A stretch of DNA of 6,113 bases from Tannerella sp. (lineage in GTDB: Bacteria > Bacteroidota > Bacteroidia > Bacteroidales > Tannerellaceae): contig JAITDQ010000239.1 in the NCBI GenBank assembly GCA_031282485.1, forward strand, positions 1-6,113, read 5' to 3'. The number at the start of each line of letters is the position of its first letter. Position 1 is the stretch's first letter. Position numbers and translations under genes: made by a program. Of the stretch, positions 1-6,102 are shown one piece after another. The notes under the pieces were generated by a model. The model searched no databases. It was not told where the DNA came from and worked only from the letters and a program-made list of their open reading frames with translations.

Positions 1-786
1 TGCCTGTGAGGCGATTTCGGCGGCCTGCCTTGCCGTGGAGTGGAACGTGTCTTTCGCTCTCGGCAGATCTCTTTCTAAATATGTTGATTCGTGATACAGG
101 CAGTCAACGCCTTCTATGTAGGGTATGATGGATGGCGAAAATGCCGTATCGGAACAAAATGCGTAACGCCGGGGCGGATCTGCCGGACGCGTCAGGCGCG
201 TGTACGGGATAATCTCGCCTTCTTCCGTAACGAAATCTTTTCCCTGTTTGATCGCCGCAAGTTCGCGTAACGGGACTTTATAGAAATCCGTCATCTCGCG
301 GATGATATGCGGCTCACCGGGTTTTTCGGAAAATAAATATCCGCATGCAGGTATCCTGTGTTTGAGCGGGATGGAATAGACCGACAAAGAACGGTCTTCC
401 ATTACTAAGGCATATTTTCGAGGGTCTACACGGTTAAAACAAACTTTATACGGAAGCTCCCTGCAAAATTGCGACAGAATGGGCGACAGGAAATCTTCCG
501 TCCCGGCCGGCCCGTGAACGGTCAGGTCGCCTGTGCGACCCAACATCCCAAGCGTAGAAATCAATCCCGGCAGCCCGAAGCAGTGATCGCCATGCAGATG
601 AGATATAAATATATGGTTAAGCCGGTTAAAACGAATATGATACCGGCGCATCTGCAACTGCGAACCTTCACCGCAGTCAATCATATACAACTTATCCCGC
701 AGATCAACAATCTGCGCCGTCGGAGCATGCCTCAGCGTAGGCGTTGCCGAACCGCATCCCAATATATGAACTTTAAATTGTAACAT
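1..786 (-). CDS. rnz: Ribonuclease Z (tRNase Z), 3' part missing at window edge
   Basis: This is the short-form RNase Z of the metallo-beta-lactamase (MBL) superfamily, a cytoplasmic zinc endonuclease that cuts the 3' trailer from tRNA precursors. The minus strand reads openly from an ATG at 786-784 to the window edge: 262 codons of a family usually about 300-310 residues, so roughly 40 are missing. Visible motifs: N-terminal ILGCGSATPT (8-17); zinc motif HLHGDH (63-68, giving H63, H65, D67, H68); the KHRIP segment with ligand H143; CSDT with bridging D213; YHES near 231-234; and HSTA (249-252). By family knowledge the last zinc-binding histidine (GHFS-type motif) lies outside the window. Residues about 153-185 correspond to the tRNA-binding exosite arm. 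The start is supported by family alignment and by a promoter about 25 nt upstream. It is divergent from ddh. No frameshift or missing catalytic residue is visible. Confidence 0.95.
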   Translation of the reverse strand, partial: MLQFKVHILGCGSATPTLRHAPTAQIVDLRDKLYMIDCGEGSQLQMRRYHIRFNRLNHIFISHLHGDHCFGLPGLISTLGMLGRTGDLTVHGPAGTEDFLSPILSQFCRELPYKVCFNRVDPRKYALVMEDRSLSVYSIPLKHRIPACGYLFSEKPGEPHIIREMTDFYKVPLRELAAIKQGKDFVTEEGEIIPYTRLTRPADPPRRYAFCSDTAFSPSIIPYIEGVDCLYHESTYLERDLPRAKDTFHSTARQAAEIASQA

Positions 787-809
787 AATATTTTTTGTTA
801 TTTGCAGTG

Positions 810-840
810 TAAAGATAGATAATATCATAATAATGACAAA
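810..840 (-). promoter_or_regulatory. Probable rnz promoter, Bacteroidetes type
   Basis: Read on the minus strand, a TTTG (-33 box, 840-837) is followed after exactly 19 nt by TATCTTTA (817-810). This matches the Bacteroidetes -7 consensus TAnnTTTG except for the last base. Transcription would begin near 803, leaving a leader of about 17 nt before the rnz ATG at 786. The call rests on consensus match and position; the missing final G makes it weaker than the other promoters in the window. Confidence 0.6.
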
Positions 841-868
841 ATCCTGAAAAAATAATTGTAAGATATAG

Positions 869-898
869 TTGTAAATCATATAATAATTGCTACTTTTG
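869..898 (+). promoter_or_regulatory. Probable promoter of the ddh-lgt-fprA-nagB operon
   Basis: TTG (869-871) is followed after 19 nt by TACTTTTG (891-898), a full match to the Bacteroidetes -7 consensus TAnnTTTG. Transcription would start near 905, giving a leader of about 55 nt before the ddh ATG. The element is back to back with the rnz promoter: the two -33 boxes (837-840 and 869-871) are only about 28 nt apart, so a regulator bound between them could affect both directions. No operator is recognised. Confidence 0.7.
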
Positions 899-909
899 CG
901 TCCTTAGTA

Positions 910-955
910 AAAACAATTAACAATAAAACAATTAGTAATAAACACAAAACAATTA
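910..955 (+). repeat. Three direct copies of AAAACAATTA in the ddh leader
   Basis: The 10-mer AAAACAATTA occurs exactly at 910-919, 925-934 and 946-955, all in the predicted untranslated leader of ddh. Start-to-start spacing is 15 and 21 nt. The stretch has very few G residues and should be unstructured, which suits the AT-rich, SD-free leaders seen in Bacteroidetes. Whether the repeats bind a protein or only reflect base composition cannot be told from the sequence. Confidence 0.75.
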
Positions 956-960
956 AATGT

Positions 961-1857
961 ATGAAAAAGACAAGAGCAGCAATTGTGGGATATGGAAATA
1001 TCGGTAAATATGTACTGGATGCACTGGAAGCATCACCGGATTTTGAAATAGCAGGCGTTGTACGCCGGAATGCAAAGGATGTTCCCCCGGAACTCAAACC
1101 CTATACCGTAACCGACCGTCTTTCGACGTTGGAAAAGGTTGATGTGGCCATACTGGCAACGCCTACGCGTCAGGTGGAAAAGTTCGCGAAAGAAGCGTTG
1201 GCTTTGGGTATAAACACGGTCGACAGTTTCGATATACACGGTAAGATTGTGACGTTACGCCGCGAACTTGACGGGGTAGCGAAGAAAAATAATGCCGTAT
1301 CCGTTATTGCCGCCGGCTGGGATCCGGGAAGCGATTCCGTCGTTCGCGCCCTGCTCGAAGCCATGGTTCCGAAAGGTATCACGTATACAAATTTCGGCCC
1401 CGGAATGAGTATGGGACATACCGTGGCCGTGAAAGCCGTGAATGGTGTAAAGGCGGCTTTAAGCATGACGATTCCTTTGGGAACAGGCGTTCACCGCCGC
1501 ATGGTATACATCGAAACGGAGGAAGGTCATGACTTCGAAACGGTAGCCGCAGCGATTAAAAGCGATGATTATTTTGTGCATGATGAAACGCATGTGATAC
1601 AGGTTGATTCCGTTGACCGCCTGCTGGATATGGGACATGGCGTAAACCTTGTCCGCAAAGGCGTTTCCGGGAAGACCCAGAACCAGATCATTGAGTTTGA
1701 CATGAAAATAAACAATCCGGCTCTTACCGCACAAATTCTGGTCGCCGTGGCACGTGCGTCCAAGAAATTACAGCCGGGAGCTTACACAATGATTGAAATC
1801 CCGTTGATTGACATGCTGTACGGAGATAAGGAAGACCTTATCAAACGGTTAGTATAA
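961..1857 (+). CDS. ddh: meso-diaminopimelate D-dehydrogenase
   Basis: Ddh (EC 1.4.1.16) is a cytoplasmic enzyme that uses NADPH and ammonia to turn tetrahydrodipicolinate into meso-diaminopimelate in one step, bypassing the acylated intermediates; the product feeds peptidoglycan and lysine synthesis. At 298 residues it is shorter than the 320-residue Corynebacterium enzyme and close to the roughly 299-residue type II enzymes such as that of Symbiobacterium, which it resembles closely from memory. Seen motifs: Rossmann nucleotide loop GYGNIG (10-15); VVRR (33-36), fitting 2'-phosphate (NADPH) recognition; VDSFDIHG (87-94); AGWDPGSDS (118-126); FGPGMSMGH (145-153); NNPALTAQ (251-258). These central and C-terminal motifs form the substrate pocket in the family. 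The start is backed by the MKKTRAAIVGYG N-terminus. There is no strong SD. An out-of-frame ATG at 957-959 just upstream opens only a short frame. First gene of the operon, 15 nt before lgt. Confidence 0.95.
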   Translation: MKKTRAAIVGYGNIGKYVLDALEASPDFEIAGVVRRNAKDVPPELKPYTVTDRLSTLEKVDVAILATPTRQVEKFAKEALALGINTVDSFDIHGKIVTLRRELDGVAKKNNAVSVIAAGWDPGSDSVVRALLEAMVPKGITYTNFGPGMSMGHTVAVKAVNGVKAALSMTIPLGTGVHRRMVYIETEEGHDFETVAAAIKSDDYFVHDETHVIQVDSVDRLLDMGHGVNLVRKGVSGKTQNQIIEFDMKINNPALTAQILVAVARASKKLQPGAYTMIEIPLIDMLYGDKEDLIKRLV

Positions 1858-1872
1858 ATAAACAACAAAATT

Positions 1873-2721
1873 ATGATTTTATCGGAAATTACATGGACGG
1901 CCGATCCTGCCATATTCTCAATAGGAGCTAAGGAAATTCGCTGGTACTCGTTAGCGTTCGTTATCGGTTTTGCTGTCGGGTACAAGATTGTACAGCAGAT
2001 GTGGAAAAACGAAAAGCTGAATCCGAACTGGCTTGACCCGCTGCTGTATTACACGCTGATAGGGACGATTGTAGGGGCGCGTCTCGGTCATTGCCTGTTT
2101 TATGAGCCGGGAGATTATCTGGCTCACCCTGTTGAGATACTGAAAGTATGGAAAGGCGGCCTGGCCAGTCACGGCGGCGTACTGGGGATAATTATTGCAA
2201 TATACTATTATTCCAAAAAAGTCTCGCACAAAAGTATGCTGTGGACATTCGACAAACTCGTGACGCCGACCGGCCTTGTCGCTGCGCTCATACGTCTCGG
2301 CAATCTGATGAACCACGAGATATATGGCCACCCGACCGACCTTCCATGGGGATTCCGTTTTATCGAAAACCTCCAGAAATGGAAAGAGGGTGCGGAACCC
2401 ATATTTACCCAACCCAGTCATCCGACGCAGTTGTATGAAGCCGCCTGCTACCTGATAATCTTTGCGGTTTGCATGTGGCTCTACTTCCGAAAAAACGCAT
2501 GGAAAAAAGAAGGTTTCATCTTCGGCGTCTTTATGATTTGTCTTTTCACATCACGGTTTTTTATCGAATTTCTGAAAGAAAACCAGAAAGAGTTTGAGGA
2601 TGGCATGATGCTAAACATGGGACAATTGCTCAGTATTCCGTTTGTTGTTGCGGGTATATACTTTGTCTTGAAAGCATCGAAAAAGAACAGCAACATTCAA
2701 AAAAATAAAATAAGTAAATGA
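1873..2721 (+). CDS. lgt: Prolipoprotein diacylglyceryl transferase
   Basis: Lgt is the inner-membrane enzyme that moves a diacylglyceryl group from phosphatidylglycerol to the lipobox cysteine of prolipoproteins, the first step of lipoprotein maturation. The 282-residue protein has about seven hydrophobic segments (roughly 22-42, 56-76, 97-114, 128-146, 190-206, 214-232, 249-267). Family landmarks present: RWYS with Y25; GARLGH (68-73); GGLASHGG with H100, matching E. coli H103; the signature RLGNLMNHEIYG (141-152) with R141, N144, E149 and G152, equivalent to E. coli R143, N146, E151 and G154; HPTQLYE (183-189); SRFFIEF with R228 and E232, matching R239 and E243; and MGQLLSIP (249-256). No key residue is missing. 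The tail after 267 is rich in Lys and Asn and probably cytoplasmic. It follows ddh by 15 nt and its TGA overlaps the next ATG by 4 nt, so translation of the two genes is probably coupled. Confidence 0.97.
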   Translation: MILSEITWTADPAIFSIGAKEIRWYSLAFVIGFAVGYKIVQQMWKNEKLNPNWLDPLLYYTLIGTIVGARLGHCLFYEPGDYLAHPVEILKVWKGGLASHGGVLGIIIAIYYYSKKVSHKSMLWTFDKLVTPTGLVAALIRLGNLMNHEIYGHPTDLPWGFRFIENLQKWKEGAEPIFTQPSHPTQLYEAACYLIIFAVCMWLYFRKNAWKKEGFIFGVFMICLFTSRFFIEFLKENQKEFEDGMMLNMGQLLSIPFVVAGIYFVLKASKKNSNIQKNKISK

Positions 2722-3899
2722 AATTAATTACCGACAACATTTATTATGTAGGAGTTAACGACCGCCAAAAAAGCCTGTTTGAAAACCTGTGGCCGCTGCC
2801 ATACGGCGTTTCTTATAATTCTTACCTTATCAGGGGTGAAAAGACGATTCTCGTTGATACGGTAGACATTTGTTATTCGGAAATATTTTTCGGGAAGATT
2901 GACGAAGCCCTGAACGGGCGTCCGCTTGATTATCTCATAATCAATCACATGGAACCTGACCATTCGGGAAGTATTCACCTGCTGCGCGAAAAATATCCGG
3001 ATATCCGGATTATAGGAAACAAACTGACGTTCGGCATGTTAGCCGGATATTATAACATCACGGACGGCTTGTACGAAGTAAAAGACGGCGATACGCTCGA
3101 CACCGGTTCGCACAGGTTAAGTTTTCATGCCGCACCGATGGTGCACTGGCCGGAAGTGATGTTTACATACGACGAAACGGACGGGATACTTTTCTCTGCG
3201 GACGCATTCGGCACATACGGCGCCCTGAACGGCGGAATCATCGACACGGAAATGAATACCGGCCGCTACTGGGACGAAATGGTTCGTTACTACTCCAATA
3301 TCGTAGGAAAATACGGGAATCCGGTGCAGAAAGCCATACAGAAACTTTCCGGCACGGATGTCCGCATGATCTGCTCCACACATGGCCCGGTATGGACCGG
3401 CGAACGGGCAAAAGCGATTGAAATATACGACCGTTTGAGCCGCTACGAAGGGCTTGACGGCGTCACGATTGTGTACGGAAGCATGTACGGACACGCGGAA
3501 CAGATGGCCGAAACGATAGCATCCGCCCTGGCCGGCAATGGTGTCCGCGAAATTGCCATGCATAACGCAAGCACCAGCCACGCCTCCTATATCTTGCGCG
3601 ACATATTCAATTATAAGGCCGTTATCATAGGATGCCCGACATACAGCAATCATATTTTCCCGGAAATAGACGCGCTGCTCGGCAAGATTGAAATACGTGA
3701 AATCAAAAACCGCCTGTTCGGCTGTTTCGGTACATTTACATGGGCCGGCGCCGCCGTCAAACGCTTAACCGCTTTCGGGGAAACGATGAAATGGGAAACC
3801 GTCGGCAGTCCGGTGGAACAAAAGCAAAACATAAGCACGGAAAAACAATGCATCGAACTCGGACAGGCTATGGCACAACGCTTACAGAGTGAAACATAA
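2718..3899 (+). CDS. fprA: Flavodiiron protein (FprA family A-type flavoprotein)
   Basis: Flavodiiron proteins are cytoplasmic enzymes of anaerobes that reduce O2 to water and/or NO to N2O, protecting oxygen-sensitive metabolism. This one has the minimal two-domain form (393 residues; no fused rubredoxin or flavin reductase), so electrons must come from a separate rubredoxin or similar donor. The N-terminal MBL-like diiron domain (about 1-245) carries the family ligand set NHMEPDHSGS with H77, E79, D81 and H82, then H143 (MVHWPE), D162 (SADAFG) and H222 (STHGP). The C-terminal flavodoxin domain (about 248-392) has the FMN phosphate loop VYGSMYGHAE (252-261), GCPTYSNHIFPE (305-316) and FGCFGTFTWAG (334-344). 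All iron ligands are present, so it should be active. The ATG sits inside the lgt stop (ATGA). O2 versus NO preference cannot be read from sequence. An envelope-gene operon is an unexpected place for it. Confidence 0.95.
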   Translation: MKLITDNIYYVGVNDRQKSLFENLWPLPYGVSYNSYLIRGEKTILVDTVDICYSEIFFGKIDEALNGRPLDYLIINHMEPDHSGSIHLLREKYPDIRIIGNKLTFGMLAGYYNITDGLYEVKDGDTLDTGSHRLSFHAAPMVHWPEVMFTYDETDGILFSADAFGTYGALNGGIIDTEMNTGRYWDEMVRYYSNIVGKYGNPVQKAIQKLSGTDVRMICSTHGPVWTGERAKAIEIYDRLSRYEGLDGVTIVYGSMYGHAEQMAETIASALAGNGVREIAMHNASTSHASYILRDIFNYKAVIIGCPTYSNHIFPEIDALLGKIEIREIKNRLFGCFGTFTWAGAAVKRLTAFGETMKWETVGSPVEQKQNISTEKQCIELGQAMAQRLQSET

Positions 3900-3917
3900 T
3901 CAATTAAAGGAAAAATC

Positions 3918-4727
3918 ATGAGAGTTATCATCGAACCGAATTACGAAATATTATCGGAATGGGCGGCACATTATATCGCCGCTAAAATCAACAAAGCCGC
4001 ACCGACGGCCGAAACGCCGTTTGTGCTCGGCCTGCCGACCGGCTCTTCCCCGCTCGGTACATACAGGGCGCTTATCCGACTGAACCGGGAAGGCGTCGTT
4101 TCATTCAAACATGTGATTACATTCAACATGGACGAATACGTGGGAATACCCAAAGAACATCCGCAAAGTTACCACTCCTTTATGTGGAACGGTTTCTTTA
4201 ACCATATTGATATACAGGAGAAAAATGTAAATATCCTCAACGGAAACGCGGAAAACCCGGAGGAGGAATGTGCCGGCTACGAACGGCGCATCAGGGAAGC
4301 CGGAGGGATTGACCTGTTCCTCGGCGGAATAGGCCCCGACGGGCATGTTGCGTTCAACGAACCCGGATCGTCACTGTCATCGCGTACGCGCATCAAGTCG
4401 CTCACGACGGATACGATAATCGCCAATTCACGTTTTTTCGGAGGGGAGACGGACAAAGTTCCCAAAACCGCCCTTACGGTAGGCGTAGGCACCGTGATGG
4501 ATGCAAAGGAAGTCCTCGTTGTCGTGAACGGACATAACAAGGCGCGCGCATTGCAACAGGCTATCGAAGGAAGCATCAACCAGATGTGGACGATAACCGC
4601 GCTGCAAATGCATCCCAAAGGAATCATCGTCTGCGACGAAGCTGCCTGTGCGGAAATTAAGGTGGGCACATACAATTACTTCAAAGATATGGAAAAAAAC
4701 AACCTCGACCCGAAGGCTTTGCTTTAA
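3918..4727 (+). CDS. nagB: Glucosamine-6-phosphate deaminase
   Basis: NagB (EC 3.5.99.6) converts glucosamine 6-phosphate to fructose 6-phosphate and ammonia, sending amino sugars from host glycans, chitin or recycled peptidoglycan into glycolysis. The 269-residue protein aligns nearly column for column with the 266-residue E. coli enzyme: [13 protein letters not shown] (37-49, phosphate loop), FNMDEY with D72 (proton transfer), and [13 protein letters not shown] with D141, H143 and E148 (ring opening and catalysis). The E. coli allosteric residues for N-acetylglucosamine 6-phosphate are also present at the same numbers: S151, S152, R158, K160 and Y254. Activation by GlcNAc-6-P is therefore plausible (inference). 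An AGGA lies about 7 nt before the ATG, one of the few SD-like sites here. It is last in the run, 18 nt after fprA. No nagA is visible in the window. Confidence 0.97.
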   Translation: MRVIIEPNYEILSEWAAHYIAAKINKAAPTAETPFVLGLPTGSSPLGTYRALIRLNREGVVSFKHVITFNMDEYVGIPKEHPQSYHSFMWNGFFNHIDIQEKNVNILNGNAENPEEECAGYERRIREAGGIDLFLGGIGPDGHVAFNEPGSSLSSRTRIKSLTTDTIIANSRFFGGETDKVPKTALTVGVGTVMDAKEVLVVVNGHNKARALQQAIEGSINQMWTITALQMHPKGIIVCDEAACAEIKVGTYNYFKDMEKNNLDPKALL

Positions 4728-4730
4728 GCA
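4720..4730. repeat. Short palindrome over the nagB stop codon
   Basis: TGCTT-T-AAGCA is a perfect 5-bp inverted repeat around a single central base. It covers the nagB stop codon and ends exactly where the -33 box of the next promoter begins. Without a loop it cannot work as a terminator. It could be a small operator, or chance at an AT-rich stop codon. Confidence 0.35.
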
Positions 4731-4761
4731 TTTGTTAAAATCAAGAAAGTGCGTATCTTTG
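4731..4761 (+). promoter_or_regulatory. Strong Bacteroidetes-type promoter of the exported-protein gene
   Basis: TTTG (4731-4734), a 19-nt spacer and TATCTTTG (4754-4761) match the -33/-7 consensus TTTG/TAnnTTTG at every defined base. Transcription would begin near 4768, about 18 nt before the ATG at 4786. The box begins 4 nt after the nagB stop, so no terminator can separate the two units. This site also decides the start of the downstream gene, because an in-frame extension back to 4648 would lie upstream of the promoter. Confidence 0.85.
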
Positions 4762-4785
4762 CAGCCTCTAAAACAGACTTTGAAG

Positions 4786-5883
4786 ATGCGCTTTTTTTAT
4801 TTTCACCGACATATCCTCCTGTCCGTCGCTGTATCCCTATCATTGACGGGCAAAATCTGCGCCCAGGAGAAGGAAATATCCGCCGACACTTTGCAAACGT
4901 CGTGGATATACGACAAATACACCACATTCTATAATACATACAAACACAATCCCGAGTTCCTCAAAAACGAAGCCGACCGGCTGCAAATCCGGTTAACAAG
5001 CACGTTCCAGATGCCATACTTCACAATTCATCCTAAAGATAATGTGGAAAAACGTATCCGTTTTGATTCCAGACCGCTGCAGTATGTCGGGGCTGATATT
5101 GGCTGGAATATTTTTTCAGCAGGTTACAGCTGGGGCGTTGGCGACAGACACGAAAAAAATAACAGGCGTTTCAGTTTTAACACATACTCGCGTTTCTTTG
5201 CCGTTACGACCGAAATATTATGGCTGAACAGCCTGAATATATCCAACCTCAACGATTTCATGCCGGATGGCAACGGCGCTTCACCGGTAAAGATTGCATT
5301 GAACGGCGCGTATTTCCGCTCAAGGTCGGGACATTTAACCTTTTTCCCCGGAGGTAAGAAAATGGCTTACGGAAATACGATTAATCCCGTCTTCCGCCAG
5401 CTGAAAAATGCAGGTACGCTGATCGTGGCGCTCGGATACGCCGACTATGACTTTCATACGAATATCAAAAACACGTATATCGAGGAAAACGAATGGATAT
5501 CGGAACTGGGTATAAACAAAATACAGCTGTCCAAATATGAACTTGGAGCAGGTTATTCGTACAATTTTGTGGCAGGCCGCCACTGGGTACTGTTCGTTTC
5601 CGACATGATCGGGATTTCCGCAAAGCATTATTCATACGAAATGTATTCAGACCAGACTCCAACCAAAGAAACAAAATTAGGCAGATGCAATTATTTCCGC
5701 ACCGGAACCTGCTATTATAACAAAGATTATTTCCTCGGAGCGCATATCTCGTATGAGATTGACGAATTAAACACAAGCCGTTTTCTTTTTAATAAAAATA
5801 ACCTGTCAGCCTTTGCTTATGTGGGATATAAATTCAGGATTGACCGTTTTAACCGTTTCGTTTCGGACTTGTTACTGTTATAA
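4786..5883 (+). CDS. Exported beta-rich protein of unknown function, possibly DUF4421
   Basis: The 365-residue product starts with a clear signal peptide: MRFFYFHRH, a hydrophobic core (about 10-21), then KICAQ with likely cleavage after Q27. There is no lipobox, so it should be soluble in the periplasm or embedded in the outer membrane. The mature part alternates polar and aromatic residues in strand-like stretches with many Tyr, Phe and Gly (for example 99-118, 212-224, 251-263, 316-324, 342-352), suggesting an outer-membrane beta-barrel. The opening (Tyr-rich, DKYTTFYNTYKH) and the segment near 205-217 (QLKNAGTLIVALGY) remind me of the Bacteroidetes DUF4421 family; this is recall and was not searched. 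The frame is open back to 4648 inside nagB, but the promoter at 4731-4761 and the signal peptide fix the start at 4786. The tail after about 352 (DRFNRFVSDLLLL) is unusual for a barrel end. Role unknown. Confidence 0.8.
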   Translation: MRFFYFHRHILLSVAVSLSLTGKICAQEKEISADTLQTSWIYDKYTTFYNTYKHNPEFLKNEADRLQIRLTSTFQMPYFTIHPKDNVEKRIRFDSRPLQYVGADIGWNIFSAGYSWGVGDRHEKNNRRFSFNTYSRFFAVTTEILWLNSLNISNLNDFMPDGNGASPVKIALNGAYFRSRSGHLTFFPGGKKMAYGNTINPVFRQLKNAGTLIVALGYADYDFHTNIKNTYIEENEWISELGINKIQLSKYELGAGYSYNFVAGRHWVLFVSDMIGISAKHYSYEMYSDQTPTKETKLGRCNYFRTGTCYYNKDYFLGAHISYEIDELNTSRFLFNKNNLSAFAYVGYKFRIDRFNRFVSDLLLL

Positions 5884-5945
5884 TACGCGGCTAATAACCT
5901 TTCTTTAATCTCTTCCGAGTATAATTTCCTTTCTCCTCTTACCAT
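5817..5945 (-). pseudogene. Possible remnant of a transposase-type helix-turn-helix frame (speculative)
   Basis: A 42-residue minus-strand frame begins at ATG 5945-5943 and ends at TAA 5819-5817, overlapping the last 67 bases of the exported-protein gene. Its start, MVRGERKLYSEEIKERLLAA, then YYNSN, resembles the opening of the small IS3-type OrfA / HTH proteins (pattern KxYSxEFKxxVVxxY). The match is from memory, covers little more than one helix, and the rest does not form a recognisable turn-helix. The part over the coding gene may be mere antisense shadow. Confidence 0.15.
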
Positions 5946-5984
5946 AACTTTACTGCCTTTTTATTGCTCTTTTTTTTTGTAAAG

Positions 5985-6053
5985 CTATTTCAGGACAAGA
6001 CAGCCTGAAATCATCCCCAATACAAATACAATCACAAATACATAATTTCGCAT
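5985..6053 (-). CDS. Possible 22-residue lipoprotein-like micro-ORF (speculative)
   Basis: The minus strand from ATG 6053-6051 to TAG 5987-5985 encodes MRNYVFVIVFVLGMISGCLVLK. It is a charged start, a hydrophobic run and ISGC, which fits a lipobox with Cys18, then only four more residues. An in-frame TAA lies 15 nt upstream of the ATG, so it is not the end of a longer frame. No clear promoter or SD was found. Its last codons coincide with the inverted repeat at 5987-6011. It could be a real tiny lipoprotein, the decayed start of a lipoprotein gene, or chance in AT-rich DNA. Confidence 0.2.
   Translation of the reverse strand: MRNYVFVIVFVLGMISGCLVLK
5987..6011. repeat. Perfect 8-bp inverted repeat with 9-nt loop
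   Basis: ATTTCAGG (5987-5994) and CCTGAAAT (6004-6011) are exact reverse complements around the loop ACAAGACAG. The stem has no T-run after it on either strand: the plus strand continues CATCCCC, and on the minus strand the run of T at 5971-5979 reads as A. It is therefore not a standard terminator. It may be an mRNA 3'-end hairpin for the upstream gene or a protein-binding site. Confidence 0.5.
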
Positions 6054-6094
6054 AATAACACAAGTTTAACTGTTATAAAAATAGTAATGAAAAA

Positions 6095-6102
6095 TAGTTT
6101 TG
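6095..6102 (+). promoter_or_regulatory. Possible -7 element for a gene beyond the right edge
   Basis: TAGTTTTG matches TAnnTTTG fully. A proper TTTG at the -33 position is missing: the nearest candidate is CTG at 6070-6072 with a 22-nt spacer. If real, it would start a transcript almost at the window edge, reading right. Weak on its own. Confidence 0.35.

Noticed and set aside
469..783. Plus-strand frame of 104 codons inside the rnz region
   Set aside because: It is fully antisense to the recognised RNase Z frame, rich in Arg/Gln and low complexity, with no known motif: a shadow.
957..959. Alternative ATG 4 nt before the ddh start
   Set aside because: It is in another frame and stops after 16 codons; the ddh N-terminus aligns with the family from 961.
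1951..2421. Minus-strand frame of 156 codons opposite lgt
   Set aside because: It is antisense to the lgt catalytic region, without promoter, signal or family resemblance.
3117..3653. Minus-strand frame of 178 codons opposite fprA
   Set aside because: It lies entirely inside fprA, which has all its conserved ligands. The antisense product has no recognisable motif and the length reflects few antisense stops in GC-richer codons.
4648..4785. Upstream extension of the exported protein starting inside nagB (46 extra residues)
   Set aside because: The extension is basic, precedes a textbook signal peptide, overlaps nagB and lies mostly upstream of the promoter at 4731-4761. The start at 4786 is far better.
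5961..5986. T-rich stretch with a near-inverted GCTC...TAAAGC as an intrinsic terminator
   Set aside because: The stem is imperfect and would place the T-run in the loop rather than after the stem.
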